This document shows positions 9,872 through 18,924 of a stretch of DNA of 64,000 nucleotides, in pieces (the stretch's first letter is position 1; each line of letters begins with the position of its first letter). Source of the DNA: Rhizobium leucaenae USDA 9039 (lineage in GTDB: Bacteria > Pseudomonadota > Alphaproteobacteria > Rhizobiales > Rhizobiaceae); contig NZ_AUFB01000001.1 in assembly GCF_000426285.1 (NCBI RefSeq), forward strand, positions 1-64,000, written 5' to 3'. The notes under the pieces are model-generated. The model had not been told where the DNA came from, ran no database searches, and saw nothing but the letters and a program-made list of their open reading frames with translations. The position numbers were made by a program, and so were the translations under genes.

Positions 9872-10792
9872 ATGGATTTTTCCCAGCAACCCCGACCGAC
9901 CGAGCCGGGCATTCTGCAATTCATGGAGATCTGCGATTCCTTCTATCCGCCTGATGCCGTGTCGGCGTCCATAGAGCAGCAGCGGCAATGGTATGATGCA
10001 CTTTGTGGCCGCTTCGACCGCCCATTGCCCGATGGCATGCGCACGCAGGATGACGTTGTGATCGGAAGAATTCCGGTCAGGCGTTATCAGCCGCGGACGA
10101 TCCGGACCTCGACATGCCTGCTTTATCTTCACGGCGGGGGCTTCGTGGTCGGCTCGCTCGATAGCCATCATGCGATCTGCGCCGAGATCGCCGACCATGC
10201 CGGGGCCGAACTGGTGTCGGTCGATTACCGCCTGGCGCCCGAACATCGCTGGCCGGCGCAGACGGATGATTGCTATGGCGTTCTCAAGTCATTGCTTGCT
10301 GCGGGAAGGACCGTCGTACTGATGGGAGACAGCGCCGGCGGCAATCTGGCGGCGGGCCTCGCCGTTCGGGCAAAGAGCGAGGGGTTTTCAGGCATCACGG
10401 GGCAGGTCTTGATCTATCCGGCGCTGGGCGGCGACCTTGTTTCCGGTTCCTACGAGGAAATGGCGAATGCGCCCGGGCTGACGACCGCCGACGTCGGCTA
10501 TTATCGCAGCGTATTGAAGGCACCGGCTGGCGATCCAGTCGCCGAGCCCCTTACGGCATCGTCTTTTACCGGCCTCCCGCCAGCCTTCATAACGGTTGCG
10601 CACTTCGACCCTCTGCGTGACGACGGCCGCAACTATGCAGCGAGGCTCGCCGAGGCAGGCGTCGAGGTCTGGTTTCGCGAAGAGCCGCAGATGGTGCATG
10701 CCTGGCTGCGAGCACGGCATATGAGCGACGGCGCGCGCGCCGGTTTCCGCGCCATATGTGAGGCAGCCAGCCGATTTGCCGGATCGAACTGA
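9872..10792 (+). CDS. Alpha/beta hydrolase, hormone-sensitive-lipase type esterase
   Basis: This is a 306-residue esterase of the HSL/acetyl-hydrolase family. The oxyanion motif HGGGF starts at His87, the nucleophile is Ser154 in GDSAGGN, the acid is in HFDPLRDDG and the histidine is in MVHAW. It is probably cytosolic, since no signal peptide is seen, and would act on short acyl esters or acylated compounds. It follows the ATPase by 99 nt, so it may be the last gene of that operon or have its own promoter. It ends immediately before the convergent CocE-type gene (stops at 10792 and 10793). Confidence 0.88.
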   Translation: MDFSQQPRPTEPGILQFMEICDSFYPPDAVSASIEQQRQWYDALCGRFDRPLPDGMRTQDDVVIGRIPVRRYQPRTIRTSTCLLYLHGGGFVVGSLDSHHAICAEIADHAGAELVSVDYRLAPEHRWPAQTDDCYGVLKSLLAAGRTVVLMGDSAGGNLAAGLAVRAKSEGFSGITGQVLIYPALGGDLVSGSYEEMANAPGLTTADVGYYRSVLKAPAGDPVAEPLTASSFTGLPPAFITVAHFDPLRDDGRNYAARLAEAGVEVWFREEPQMVHAWLRARHMSDGARAGFRAICEAASRFAGSN

Positions 10793-12796
10793 TCACATCA
10801 GATCGCGCCGGATACGCTTTTCCTCGAAGGTTTTTTCGAAAATTTGCGTGTTGCCTTCGAAGGCGATGACGGACGCGCGGATGATCCATTCGGTTGCCGT
10901 GCAAGAGATCGTCGCCGTCGCCACCGTGCGGACGTACCATCCCGGCCGCCGCATGTCGCATGTCCAGATCGAGGTGCCACTCATCGATAGCGGATCGTCA
11001 GGTGCGATAGACCAGACCTCCTCGCGGAGCTGGCGCGTGGAAAGACCGGTGCCCGGATGTTCGAAAAGGCCGGTATCCTCACGGATTTCATAATGGGTCT
11101 TGTCGGCGGAGAGATCGCGCACGACCTGACGCTTTGTCGCCGCCGGGGCATGTTCGATATATTTCGGCAGCGGGTCAGGATTGTCCGGCTGCTTGATGTC
11201 GATGGTTTCATATGCGCCGAGCTTCGGCAGAGCGAAACCGATGGAGGCGATATCGATCGTCAGTCCGGGATTTTCCGGCGGCGGCAAGATCATCGGCCAA
11301 TAGGCCGTCGAGAGCGAAAGAACGATACGATGCCCTTTTCGGAACCGGTAGCCGCAGGCATCCAACGTCAGCCTGATTGTGGTGCGTTCCCCTTTTTGCA
11401 AGGGCTTCGGCTCGGCATTGCCCTCACGATGGGCGAGATTGAGCACGCCGAAGGAGACCCGTGTCGCGGTGCCGTCGGGATGGAGATCGATGAGCCTGGC
11501 GCAAAGATTGGCCGTTTCGGCATCGCAGCGCAGGCAGAGAGTAACGACCGGACGGCCGAGATAGTCATGATCGGCGGATAGTGGTGTGGTCTGGAAGGTC
11601 AGCGAGCCGGCATCGTCGAGACGTTGATCGATCGCCATTTCGGCATCAGGTTTCAAGGTGAAATATTCGCCCGCGGTCGTACCCGTATCGAGGGGCGAGC
11701 GCAGATGGACGGCATGTTCCGGCGCGTGCGGGATCGGCATGCCTTCCATCAGCGTACCGAACTGCTCGACATAGAAGCATTGCATATCCGGCCGCTGCCA
11801 ATCCTGCTTGGCAATCCAGAAGCCGGGATCGAATTCGCGGCGCGGCGCAGGCCGCACTGCGTCGAGAATATAGGCGCGCACCTGCGGCAAGTTCTCTGCA
11901 CCGTTCCTGTCGCCGCGCAGCCAGCGGTTCCACCACGCGATCGCCTCGCCGTGAAAATCGGCGCGTGGCTTCGGCCAGGCAAAATGCGGATATTTGTGAA
12001 CCCACGGACCAATCAGCGCTTTTGCCTTATCGCCAAGACCTTCGACGGCCATCAGCGGCGTGTTGCGATAGCCGTCCGCCCAGCCGGCAATGACAAGGAC
12101 GGGGATATCAACATCGGCGAAATTCTCACAGACGGACCCATGCCGCCAGAAATCATCACGGCGTTGATGCTGCAGCCACTCCTCCATGAAGAAGGGCTCG
12201 TTCTCCAGGCGTTGCAGCCACATATCCCGCCAGCGGTCGCCGACGATCTCGGGGTCGGGCGAGCGGGATTGATAGCCGAGCATGGTCGCGGCCCAGGAAA
12301 GCTGCGCCGAGAGATGGCAGCCATTCTTATAGTGGATATCGTCATTATAGCGGTCGACCGTGGAGGCGATCGATATCACTGCCTTGAGCGCGGGCGGCCG
12401 CAGCGCGGCGACCTGCAAGCTGTTGAAGCCTCCCCAGGAAATGCCCATCATCCCGACGGAGCCATTCGACCAAGGCTGTGCCGCGATCCAGGCGATCAGC
12501 TCGCAGGCATTGGCAAGCTCAAGCTCCGTATATTCGCCGTCGATAACGCCATCGGATTCGCCCGAACCCCGAATATCGACCCGGACACCGGCGATGCCCG
12601 CGGCAGCAAATATCGGGTAAGTCGATTCATCGCGAGGGCTCGTTCCGTCGCGCTTGCGGTAAGGCAGGAACTCGAACACTGCCGGTACCGGATCGCTTTC
12701 CGCGCCGTCGGGCATCCAGATGCGCGCCGCAAGCCGCGTGCCGTCCTTGAGGGTGATCCAGTGGTTTTCGATGGTGGTGAAGCTGCGGTCGGTCAT
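10793..12796 (-). CDS. CocE/NonD-family hydrolase (X-Pro dipeptidyl-peptidase S15 fold)
   Basis: This 667-residue protein has the S15 peptidase/cocaine-esterase architecture. A catalytic alpha/beta domain comes first (nucleophile Ser120 in GISWGGFNS, DIRGSGESDG before it, a probable acid in WADGY and a histidine in GPWVHKYPHF). A C-terminal jelly-roll domain follows (YFTLKPDAEMAIDQR, then VSFGVLNLAHREG). Members hydrolyse esters, amides or N-terminal X-Pro bonds. No signal peptide is seen. It lies 21 nt after the orphan binding protein on the same strand, so the two are probably co-transcribed and the imported ligand may be its substrate. Confidence 0.88.
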   Translation of the reverse strand: MTDRSFTTIENHWITLKDGTRLAARIWMPDGAESDPVPAVFEFLPYRKRDGTSPRDESTYPIFAAAGIAGVRVDIRGSGESDGVIDGEYTELELANACELIAWIAAQPWSNGSVGMMGISWGGFNSLQVAALRPPALKAVISIASTVDRYNDDIHYKNGCHLSAQLSWAATMLGYQSRSPDPEIVGDRWRDMWLQRLENEPFFMEEWLQHQRRDDFWRHGSVCENFADVDIPVLVIAGWADGYRNTPLMAVEGLGDKAKALIGPWVHKYPHFAWPKPRADFHGEAIAWWNRWLRGDRNGAENLPQVRAYILDAVRPAPRREFDPGFWIAKQDWQRPDMQCFYVEQFGTLMEGMPIPHAPEHAVHLRSPLDTGTTAGEYFTLKPDAEMAIDQRLDDAGSLTFQTTPLSADHDYLGRPVVTLCLRCDAETANLCARLIDLHPDGTATRVSFGVLNLAHREGNAEPKPLQKGERTTIRLTLDACGYRFRKGHRIVLSLSTAYWPMILPPPENPGLTIDIASIGFALPKLGAYETIDIKQPDNPDPLPKYIEHAPAATKRQVVRDLSADKTHYEIREDTGLFEHPGTGLSTRQLREEVWSIAPDDPLSMSGTSIWTCDMRRPGWYVRTVATATISCTATEWIIRASVIAFEGNTQIFEKTFEEKRIRRDLM

Positions 12797-12817
12797 GATC
12801 CTATATCCCGAAGATTT

Positions 12818-14398
12818 TTAAGCGTCGAACCACACCCGGCTGCCGATGTAGCCATTCGACATATCGTTGCCGATGTCGTCGACATATCCTTTCAACGTTT
12901 TCGAAGCGGCCATGAGATAGTCGTTGAAAACGGGCAGGATGAGACCACCATCATCTCGCACCATCAGGGCCAGATGGCGATAAAGTTCCTTGCGCTTGGC
13001 CTCATCGAGCTCGGACCTTGCCTGCAGCACGATCTTGTCGAAGTCAGGCCGCTTAAAATGTGTGTCGTTCCATTCGGCAGTCGACAGATAAGAGGTGGAA
13101 TAGCGCGAATCCTGTGTCGGCCGTCCGCCCCAGAAGGAGGCGCAGAAGGGCTGTTTGTTCCAAACATTGGTCCAATAGCCATCTTCCGGTTCGCGCTTGA
13201 CGTCGATCGTGATCCCGGCGTTTTGGGCGCTTTGCTGGAACAGGATCGCCGCATCCACGGCGCCGGGAAAGGCTGCGTCGGATGTACGCAACAGAATCGG
13301 ACGGTCGAGACCCGATTTCTTGAAGTGGAAGGCAGCCTTGTCCGGATCATACGGTCGCTGCTCGATATCGGTTGGCGCGAGGGCGTAATTGGAATTGACC
13401 GGATAGTCGTTGCCGATCGTCCCGTAGCCGCCCAGAACCTTGTCGAGGATCGACTGGCGATCGATGGCATATTTCAGCGCAAGCCGGAGGTCGCTGTTAT
13501 CGAAAGGTGCCGTGTCGCAATGCATCAGAAAACTATAGAAGCCCTTGCCGGCGCTGCGGACGATGTCGACATTCGGCGCGCGCTTCAGCATCGCAACAGT
13601 CTTGGGGTCGACATTGTTGACGAAATGGACCTGACCGGAGGCGAGGGCGGCGATGCGCGCGGTGTTGTCGTTCATGACGAGTATTTCCACGCTGTCGACA
13701 AAGCCGCGATCGGTGCGCCAGTCTTTCGGATTCTTCTCGAAGGTCGCGCGAACACCCGGTTCAAAATTCTTCAAGATGTAAGGGCCGGTGCCGATGGCGG
13801 CCGCCGGCTTTTCGACGCCACCTTTCGACTGGATGATCAGGTGGTAGTCGGTGAGAAGGAGCGGCAAATCCGCATTGCCTTCCGAAAGCGTCAGGACAAG
13901 ATCGCCCGCCTTGTCTTCGATACCGGTGACCGAGGCCATCAGCCCCAGAGCACCCGACTGCGAATTTTTGTCCGCATGCCGCTTCAGCGTCGCGACGATA
14001 TCGGCGACGGTCATCTTGCTACCGTCGTGAAACTGCACGTCGTTCCTGATCTTGAAGGTCCAGACGGATGCATCTGCTGATGGCGTCCAGGACGTTGCCA
14101 GCGACGGCAGGGGTGCGCCGGTCTTGGGATCGGATTCGACAAGCGTATCGCCCCACAGGCGGCCGATGACGAACAGAACGGAGGCGCTGTATGTTGCCGG
14201 GTCGAGGGCATCGCTGGTGGCTCCGCCCTTAAGGCCGAGTTTCAGATGGCCGCCATGCTTTGCTTCCTGCGCGCGGGCTTCGCGCGGCATCAGGAGGCCG
14301 GAGGTGAGGGCCGGCAAAGCGCCCAGCACGACGGCCCCGCCGAGGAAGCGGCGGCGGCCGATTTTCAGCTGCGAAGATTGATCCTTTTGATGCGTCAT
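12818..14398 (-). CDS. ABC transporter substrate-binding protein, family 5, Tat-exported, without its own permeases
   Basis: This is a 526-residue periplasmic receptor. The N-terminus carries a twin-arginine motif (GRRRFLGG, residues 14-21), then a hydrophobic stretch and a probable AxA cut near REARAQE. It is a close paralogue of the receptor at 18925: both contain GGHLKLGL near the N-terminus, RGFVDSVEIL/RGYVDTVEII, GGRPTQD and a C-terminus with IGNDMSNGY. No permease adjoins it, so it probably feeds the importer encoded at 15372-18827. Its only operon partner is the CocE-type hydrolase. It is transcribed away from the XRE regulator at 14527. Confidence 0.9.
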   Translation of the reverse strand: MTHQKDQSSQLKIGRRRFLGGAVVLGALPALTSGLLMPREARAQEAKHGGHLKLGLKGGATSDALDPATYSASVLFVIGRLWGDTLVESDPKTGAPLPSLATSWTPSADASVWTFKIRNDVQFHDGSKMTVADIVATLKRHADKNSQSGALGLMASVTGIEDKAGDLVLTLSEGNADLPLLLTDYHLIIQSKGGVEKPAAAIGTGPYILKNFEPGVRATFEKNPKDWRTDRGFVDSVEILVMNDNTARIAALASGQVHFVNNVDPKTVAMLKRAPNVDIVRSAGKGFYSFLMHCDTAPFDNSDLRLALKYAIDRQSILDKVLGGYGTIGNDYPVNSNYALAPTDIEQRPYDPDKAAFHFKKSGLDRPILLRTSDAAFPGAVDAAILFQQSAQNAGITIDVKREPEDGYWTNVWNKQPFCASFWGGRPTQDSRYSTSYLSTAEWNDTHFKRPDFDKIVLQARSELDEAKRKELYRHLALMVRDDGGLILPVFNDYLMAASKTLKGYVDDIGNDMSNGYIGSRVWFDA

Positions 14399-14474
14399 TG
14401 CAGTTCCCTCTTTTCAGTTTTCCATTTTGTAGGTCGGAACGTAGAGGTCGAGCCGGCTCACGCAATTTCGGGAC

Positions 14475-14502
14475 TTGACGCGTCTTTAAGCGAGTTTACG
14501 CT
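14475..14502 (+). promoter_or_regulatory. Predicted promoter of the XRE-type regulator
   Basis: TTGACG at 14475-14480 and TACGCT at 14497-14502 are separated by 16 bp and precede the ATG at 14527. The 128-bp gap between the divergent receptor and regulator genes also holds the receptor's ribosome binding site (GAGGG on the minus strand). Sequence match only. Confidence 0.4.
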
Positions 14503-14526
14503 AGGTTTTCCGAGACGGAGTAACTA

Positions 14527-15312
14527 ATGCCTCATTTGGTCGATAACCTCAAAATTGCCTGTGCAACGCAGCGCTCCATTTCGCATCTGTGCCGCGCAAT
14601 TGATATCAACCGGCAACAATTCAACCGATACATCAACGGCCAGACGAGACCGTCGGCCCATAATCTGGCGCGCATCGCCAAGTATTTCGGTCTCGACGCA
14701 GCCGACTTTGGTCTCGCTCCCAGGCTCTTTCGCGAGCGGCTTCGCAAACCGAACCTAGACCTCAATCAAAGTTCCGAACTCTTAAAAGCGTTCCCCGGGG
14801 ATCTGACCGCGCTCCGGCGCCATATCGGCTATTTCCAGACCTATCATCGCTCGCCGTCCTGGCCTGGAATGGTTGTCTGTTCGTGCAGCCGCCTCATCGA
14901 GCAGGGTGGGCTGGTGCATGTCAAATCAATGGAGCGTCTGCGGGATCCCGGAAACGGCATCCAGCAGTTTTCGAAATATGTGGGCTTGGCCGCCTTCTAT
15001 CGAAACCGGATCTTCATTACGGAGCGCGTCGTCGGCCCGAACCCGATACTGTCACAGACGATCCTCCTACCATTCGACGAGTATCAACGTGTCTATTTGC
15101 GCGGCACGACAATGGGGGTCTCGTGGCGAAAGGAAAATCTTCCCTATGCTTCGCGGATGATCTGGCGTCATGTCGGTGCCGAGCCCGACTTGCGTGAACT
15201 TCTCTCGCGCTGCGGGCCGTTGCCGCTGTCGTCACGCCAGCTGCCGCCGACGGTACGCTCATTCCTCGCAGATCCATCCGCGGAAGTGTATGTCGTGCCG
15301 GCAGAGTATTGA
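14527..15312 (+). CDS. XRE-family helix-turn-helix regulator with an uncharacterised C-terminal domain
   Basis: This 261-residue protein has an N-terminal helix-turn-helix of the Cro/C1 type (about residues 8-62: SISHLCRAIDINRQQFNRYING, read in two parts, then ARIAKYFGLD). A domain of about 170 residues follows that I do not recognise (HIGYFQTYHRSPSWPGM, then FYRNRIFITERVVG). The ATG at 14527 is 7 nt after GGAG. Its divergent position beside the orphan receptor and hydrolase, and its nearness to the downstream importer, suggest that it controls one or both; no operator is obvious. The C-terminal part could be a ligand sensor. Confidence 0.75.
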   Translation: MPHLVDNLKIACATQRSISHLCRAIDINRQQFNRYINGQTRPSAHNLARIAKYFGLDAADFGLAPRLFRERLRKPNLDLNQSSELLKAFPGDLTALRRHIGYFQTYHRSPSWPGMVVCSCSRLIEQGGLVHVKSMERLRDPGNGIQQFSKYVGLAAFYRNRIFITERVVGPNPILSQTILLPFDEYQRVYLRGTTMGVSWRKENLPYASRMIWRHVGAEPDLRELLSRCGPLPLSSRQLPPTVRSFLADPSAEVYVVPAEY

Positions 15313-15371
15313 CGACACCGATCTTGCGACAAAGCCGTCAGATCCAATGAGTACCCGAAGATTTCGAGCCT

Positions 15372-17009
15372 TCAATTCCCAGCGCTCTCCATCCTCCGCG
15401 TCGTCAGCACACGCTCCAGCCAGCCGATCTCCATTTCCGGCACTGATTTCAGCAGCAGGTCCGTGTAGTCGTCGAAAGGCGGCGAAAGCACCTTCGATTT
15501 CGGCCCGAAGCGCACGACCCGGCCGCGATGCATGACCGCGACGCTGTCGGCGATGGCGCGGACGATGGCGATATCGTGAGTGATGAAGATGTAAGAAAGC
15601 TGAGATTCCTCCTGGAGCCGCATGAGCAGTTTCAGGATGCCTTCGGCAACCAGCGGATCGAGCGCCGAGGTGGGCTCGTCGCAAAGGATGAGTTCCGGCT
15701 TGGCCGCAAGCGCGCGCGCGATCGCCACACGCTGCTTCTGGCCTCCGGAAAGCTCGGCCGGATAACGGTCGATGAAGCCATTGCCCATCTCGATTTGGTC
15801 GAGCAGCTCCTTCACCCGCGTCGTCTTCGCCGCACCCCGCAAACCGAAATAGAAGGTGAGAGGGCGGCCGATGATGTCGCGCACGGTCTGGCGCGGGTTC
15901 ATGGCGGTATCGGCCATCTGGTAGATCAATTGGATCCGCCGCAGCTCGTTGCGCGAGCGGCTTTTGAGCGCCGGCGTCAGCGGTTTGTTATCGAAAGAAA
16001 TCCCGCCGTCGCTGGGTGGCAGCAGTCCGGTGATGACGCGGGCAAGCGTCGACTTGCCGGAACCGGATTCGCCGACGATCGCGAGGGTTTGGCCTTTGGG
16101 CACATGTAGCGAAACATCGTGCAAAACCTTGAAGCCATTTGAATATTCAGCGCTCACGTGCTCGACTTTCAGAAGCGTGTTGGATTGATCGACCGCCTCC
16201 TCGCGCGCGGTTTGACGAACATTGACGAGGGCGCGGGTATAGTCTTCCCGCGGCGCCTCGATGATCTGCTGCACAGGGCCGTATTCCACCTTTTTGCCAT
16301 GCCGCAACACCATGATGTCGTCGGAGATCTGCGCGACGACGGCAAGGTCGTGCGTAATGTAGAGGGCTGCCGTATGTGTCTCCTCGATGGCATGCTTGAT
16401 CGCCGCCAGGACGTCGATCTGCGTCGTCACGTCGAGTGCGGTGGTCGGCTCGTCGAAGACGATCAGCTCAGGATTGGAGCAAAGCGCCATCGCCGTCATC
16501 GCACGCTGAAGCTGGCCGCCAGAGACCTGGTGCGGAAAGCGGTCGCCGAAGGTTTCGGGGTTGGGCAGACCGAGAACCCGGAAGAGGTAAAGCGCGCGCT
16601 TCTTGGCCTCGTCCTTCGTCATCAAGCCGTGCTTGACGGAAGCTTCGATTACCTGCTCGCCCAGCTTATGGGCCGGATTGAATGCGGCCGCAGCCGATTG
16701 TGCGACATAGCAGACGCGCGCACCGCGAATTCTGCGGATGCCCGACTTTCCAAGCGGAAGAATATCGACGCCGTCGAGCAGCACCGTGCCGCCGGTGATT
16801 TCCGCGCCGCCCCGGCCATAGGCGAGCGCGGAGAGGCCGATGGTGGACTTGCCGGCACCGGACTCGCCGATCAGGCCGAGCACCTTGCCCTTTTTGAGAT
16901 CGAAGGAGACGCTGTTGACGATCGTGACCCGCTTCGGGGGCTCGCCGGGCGGATAGCTGGTGGCTTCGATCTTTAGATCGCGAACGGAAAGAAGCTCAGG
17001 CATCGCCAC
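15372..17009 (-). CDS. ABC transporter ATP-binding protein with two nucleotide-binding domains
   Basis: This 545-residue double ATPase of the peptide-transporter class has Walker A sites GESGAGKS (about residue 43) and GESGSGKS in the second half, and signatures VSGGQLQRA and LSGGQKQRV. Its Walker B sites are IVFDEPTTALD and ILCDEPTSALD. It lacks the usual long peptide-specific extension after each domain, which makes it shorter than the 7922 protein. Its start overlaps the end of the upstream permease by 14 nt; a second ATG at 17003 is an alternative. It is the last gene of the minus-strand unit that starts at 27059. Confidence 0.92.
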   Translation of the reverse strand: MAMPELLSVRDLKIEATSYPPGEPPKRVTIVNSVSFDLKKGKVLGLIGESGAGKSTIGLSALAYGRGGAEITGGTVLLDGVDILPLGKSGIRRIRGARVCYVAQSAAAAFNPAHKLGEQVIEASVKHGLMTKDEAKKRALYLFRVLGLPNPETFGDRFPHQVSGGQLQRAMTAMALCSNPELIVFDEPTTALDVTTQIDVLAAIKHAIEETHTAALYITHDLAVVAQISDDIMVLRHGKKVEYGPVQQIIEAPREDYTRALVNVRQTAREEAVDQSNTLLKVEHVSAEYSNGFKVLHDVSLHVPKGQTLAIVGESGSGKSTLARVITGLLPPSDGGISFDNKPLTPALKSRSRNELRRIQLIYQMADTAMNPRQTVRDIIGRPLTFYFGLRGAAKTTRVKELLDQIEMGNGFIDRYPAELSGGQKQRVAIARALAAKPELILCDEPTSALDPLVAEGILKLLMRLQEESQLSYIFITHDIAIVRAIADSVAVMHRGRVVRFGPKSKVLSPPFDDYTDLLLKSVPEMEIGWLERVLTTRRMESAGN

Positions 17010-17823
17010 GTCCTCCCTTGAGGCTGGAGGTGCGCTTCAAGAGCCAGTCGACCACCAGATTGACACAGACTGCGAGCGCCGCGATCGCGGAGCCCGGCAC
17101 GAGAGCGGCGGAAATGCCGAAGATGATGCCGTCCTTATTGTCCTTCACCATGCCGCCCCAATCGGCGGATGGCGGCTGGATGCCGAGTCCAAGGAAGGAG
17201 AGCGTCGACAGGAACAGGATCGAAAAGGCAAAACGCAATCCGAACTCCGCCAGCAGTGGCGAGAGGGTGTTGGGCAGAATTTCACGGAAGATGATCCAGA
17301 CCTTGCCTTCGCCGCGCAGTTTGGCGGCTTCCACGAATTCCATGACGGCCACATCCAGCGCGACGGCACGGCCGAGGCGGTAGACCCGCGTCGAATCGAG
17401 GATTGCCATGACGAGGACGAGCACGACGAGATTCTGCGGCAGCACCGCCAATACGACGAGCGCGAAGATCAAGGTCGGGATCGACATCATCAAATCATTG
17501 AAACGCGAGAAGACCGTATCGACCAGTCCGCGTGAGACGGCAGCGGTGAAGCTCAGGATGATGCCGAGCGAGAACGAAATGATCGTCGCCGCCAGTGCCA
17601 CGAACAAGGTGGTGCGGGCGCCGTAGATCAGCCGCGAAAGGATATCGCGGCCGAGATTGTCGAGGCCGAAGAAATACTGCGCGTCGGCCGGCTGCCAGAC
17701 GTTGCCGACGACGTCGGTTTCGCCGTAGGGCGCGATGAGAGGTGCAAAGATCGCACAGATGAAGGCGAGCAGGATACCTATGATGCCGACCCAGGCGGTG
17801 ATGGGGATGTCTCTCAATCTCAT
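16996..17823 (-). CDS. ABC transporter permease, DppC type
   Basis: This 275-residue inner-membrane permease starts MRLRDIPITAWVGIIGILLA. It has the family block YFFGLDNLGRDILSRLIYG near residue 52 and the ATPase-contact loop FVEAAKLRGEGKVWIIFREILPN around residue 165-187. Its ATG at 17823 overlaps the stop of the other permease (ATGA, 17820-17823), and its end overlaps the ATPase start. This tight coupling indicates equimolar production of the transporter core. Confidence 0.92.
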   Translation of the reverse strand: MRLRDIPITAWVGIIGILLAFICAIFAPLIAPYGETDVVGNVWQPADAQYFFGLDNLGRDILSRLIYGARTTLFVALAATIISFSLGIILSFTAAVSRGLVDTVFSRFNDLMMSIPTLIFALVVLAVLPQNLVVLVLVMAILDSTRVYRLGRAVALDVAVMEFVEAAKLRGEGKVWIIFREILPNTLSPLLAEFGLRFAFSILFLSTLSFLGLGIQPPSADWGGMVKDNKDGIIFGISAALVPGSAIAALAVCVNLVVDWLLKRTSSLKGGRGDA

Positions 17824-18827
17824 CGCGGATGCCTCAGGCGTGGGTTGGCGACGATCGCCAGGATATCGGCAACCATGTTGAGCAGAATGTAGACGGCGGC
17901 GAAGATCAGTCCGCAGGCTTGGACCACCGGCATGTCGCGCACGGTGACGGCATCGACCATGTACTGACCCATGCCGGGATAGACGAAGACCACCTCGACC
18001 ACTACGACACCGACGATGAGATAGGCAAGGTTCAGCGCCACGACGTTGATGATCGGCGCCAACGCGTTGGGCGCGGCATGTTTGACGATGGCGCGAAAGG
18101 CGCTGAGACCCTTCAACTCCGCCGTTTCCATATAGGCTGATGACATGACCGACAGGATCGCAGCTCGCGTCATGCGCATCATGTGAGCCAGAACGACGAG
18201 CACCAGGGTTGCCGTCGGCAGGGCGATGGCCTTTAGTCGATCGATGAAGGCCATGCCGTCATAGACGGTCGCGGGGAATGTCGCGATCCCGAATTTCACC
18301 CCGAAGAACAGGATGAGCAGGTAACCGATGAAGAATTCCGGTAATGAAATCGCCGCGAGCGAGATCACGTTGATGATCTTGTCAGGCAGACGGTTTCGGA
18401 AATGCACGGCCAGCATGCCGAGCCCGACGGCGAGCGGCACCGAAATCACTGCGGCGCAGGCGGCAAGGAAAAGCGAATTGCCGAGCCGCTTGCCGATCTG
18501 CTCGCTGACGGAATTCTTGCTGGCCCAGGATGTACCGAAATCCCCGCGGACAGCGTTGCCGAGCCATTCGACGTAACGGGTGGTGACAGGCCGATTGAGG
18601 CCAAGTTCGGTGCGGATATTGGCGACGGCCTGTGGTGTTGCCGACTGGCCGAGATAGGTCGTGGCGAAATCGCCCGGCAAGGCTTCGAGACCGCCGAAGA
18701 TCAGGACCGAGACCGCGAAAAGCAGCACGAGGCTGAGCAGGAAACGCTCGATAACGAGGGACAGCAGCGGAAAGCGCTGCTTGAACCGCAATCCGGGCAG
18801 GACTGTGCTGGGTTGTACATTGGACAT
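17820..18827 (-). CDS. ABC transporter permease, DppB type
   Basis: This 335-residue permease has an N-terminal extension of about 25 residues before the first membrane helix (IERFLLSLVLLFAVSVLIF). The family features are LEALPGDFATTYLG and LGLNRPVTTRYVEWLG, plus the loop YMETAELKGLSAFRAIVKHAAPN near residue 245. It follows the receptor gene by 97 nt containing two hairpins, and overlaps the second permease by 4 nt. Confidence 0.92.
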   Translation of the reverse strand: MSNVQPSTVLPGLRFKQRFPLLSLVIERFLLSLVLLFAVSVLIFGGLEALPGDFATTYLGQSATPQAVANIRTELGLNRPVTTRYVEWLGNAVRGDFGTSWASKNSVSEQIGKRLGNSLFLAACAAVISVPLAVGLGMLAVHFRNRLPDKIINVISLAAISLPEFFIGYLLILFFGVKFGIATFPATVYDGMAFIDRLKAIALPTATLVLVVLAHMMRMTRAAILSVMSSAYMETAELKGLSAFRAIVKHAAPNALAPIINVVALNLAYLIVGVVVVEVVFVYPGMGQYMVDAVTVRDMPVVQACGLIFAAVYILLNMVADILAIVANPRLRHPR

Positions 18828-18860
18828 GGCTGATGCCTCGCGCTGAAACGTCAGGAGGAC

Positions 18861-18914
18861 CGCGGAGGTTTTCCGCGATCCCGGCTCCGTTAGAGATGAG
18901 GGCGTTGCCGCCCT
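18861..18914 (-). other. Two perfect hairpins between receptor and permease genes
   Basis: On the minus strand AGGGCG-GCAA-CGCCCT (18914-18899) and CGCGGA-AAACC-TCCGCG (18877-18861) form two 6-bp stems in the 97-nt gap after the receptor stop. Neither is followed by a T tract, so they are not ordinary terminators. Such hairpins commonly protect the receptor mRNA from 3' decay, allowing more receptor than permease. Confidence 0.5.
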
Positions 18915-18924
18915 GCGTCAGGCA

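Noticed and set aside
11624..14080. 818-codon plus-strand frame opposite the CocE-type and receptor genes
   Set aside because: The reverse-strand genes have intact catalytic motifs and signal sequences; this frame is a GC-skew shadow.
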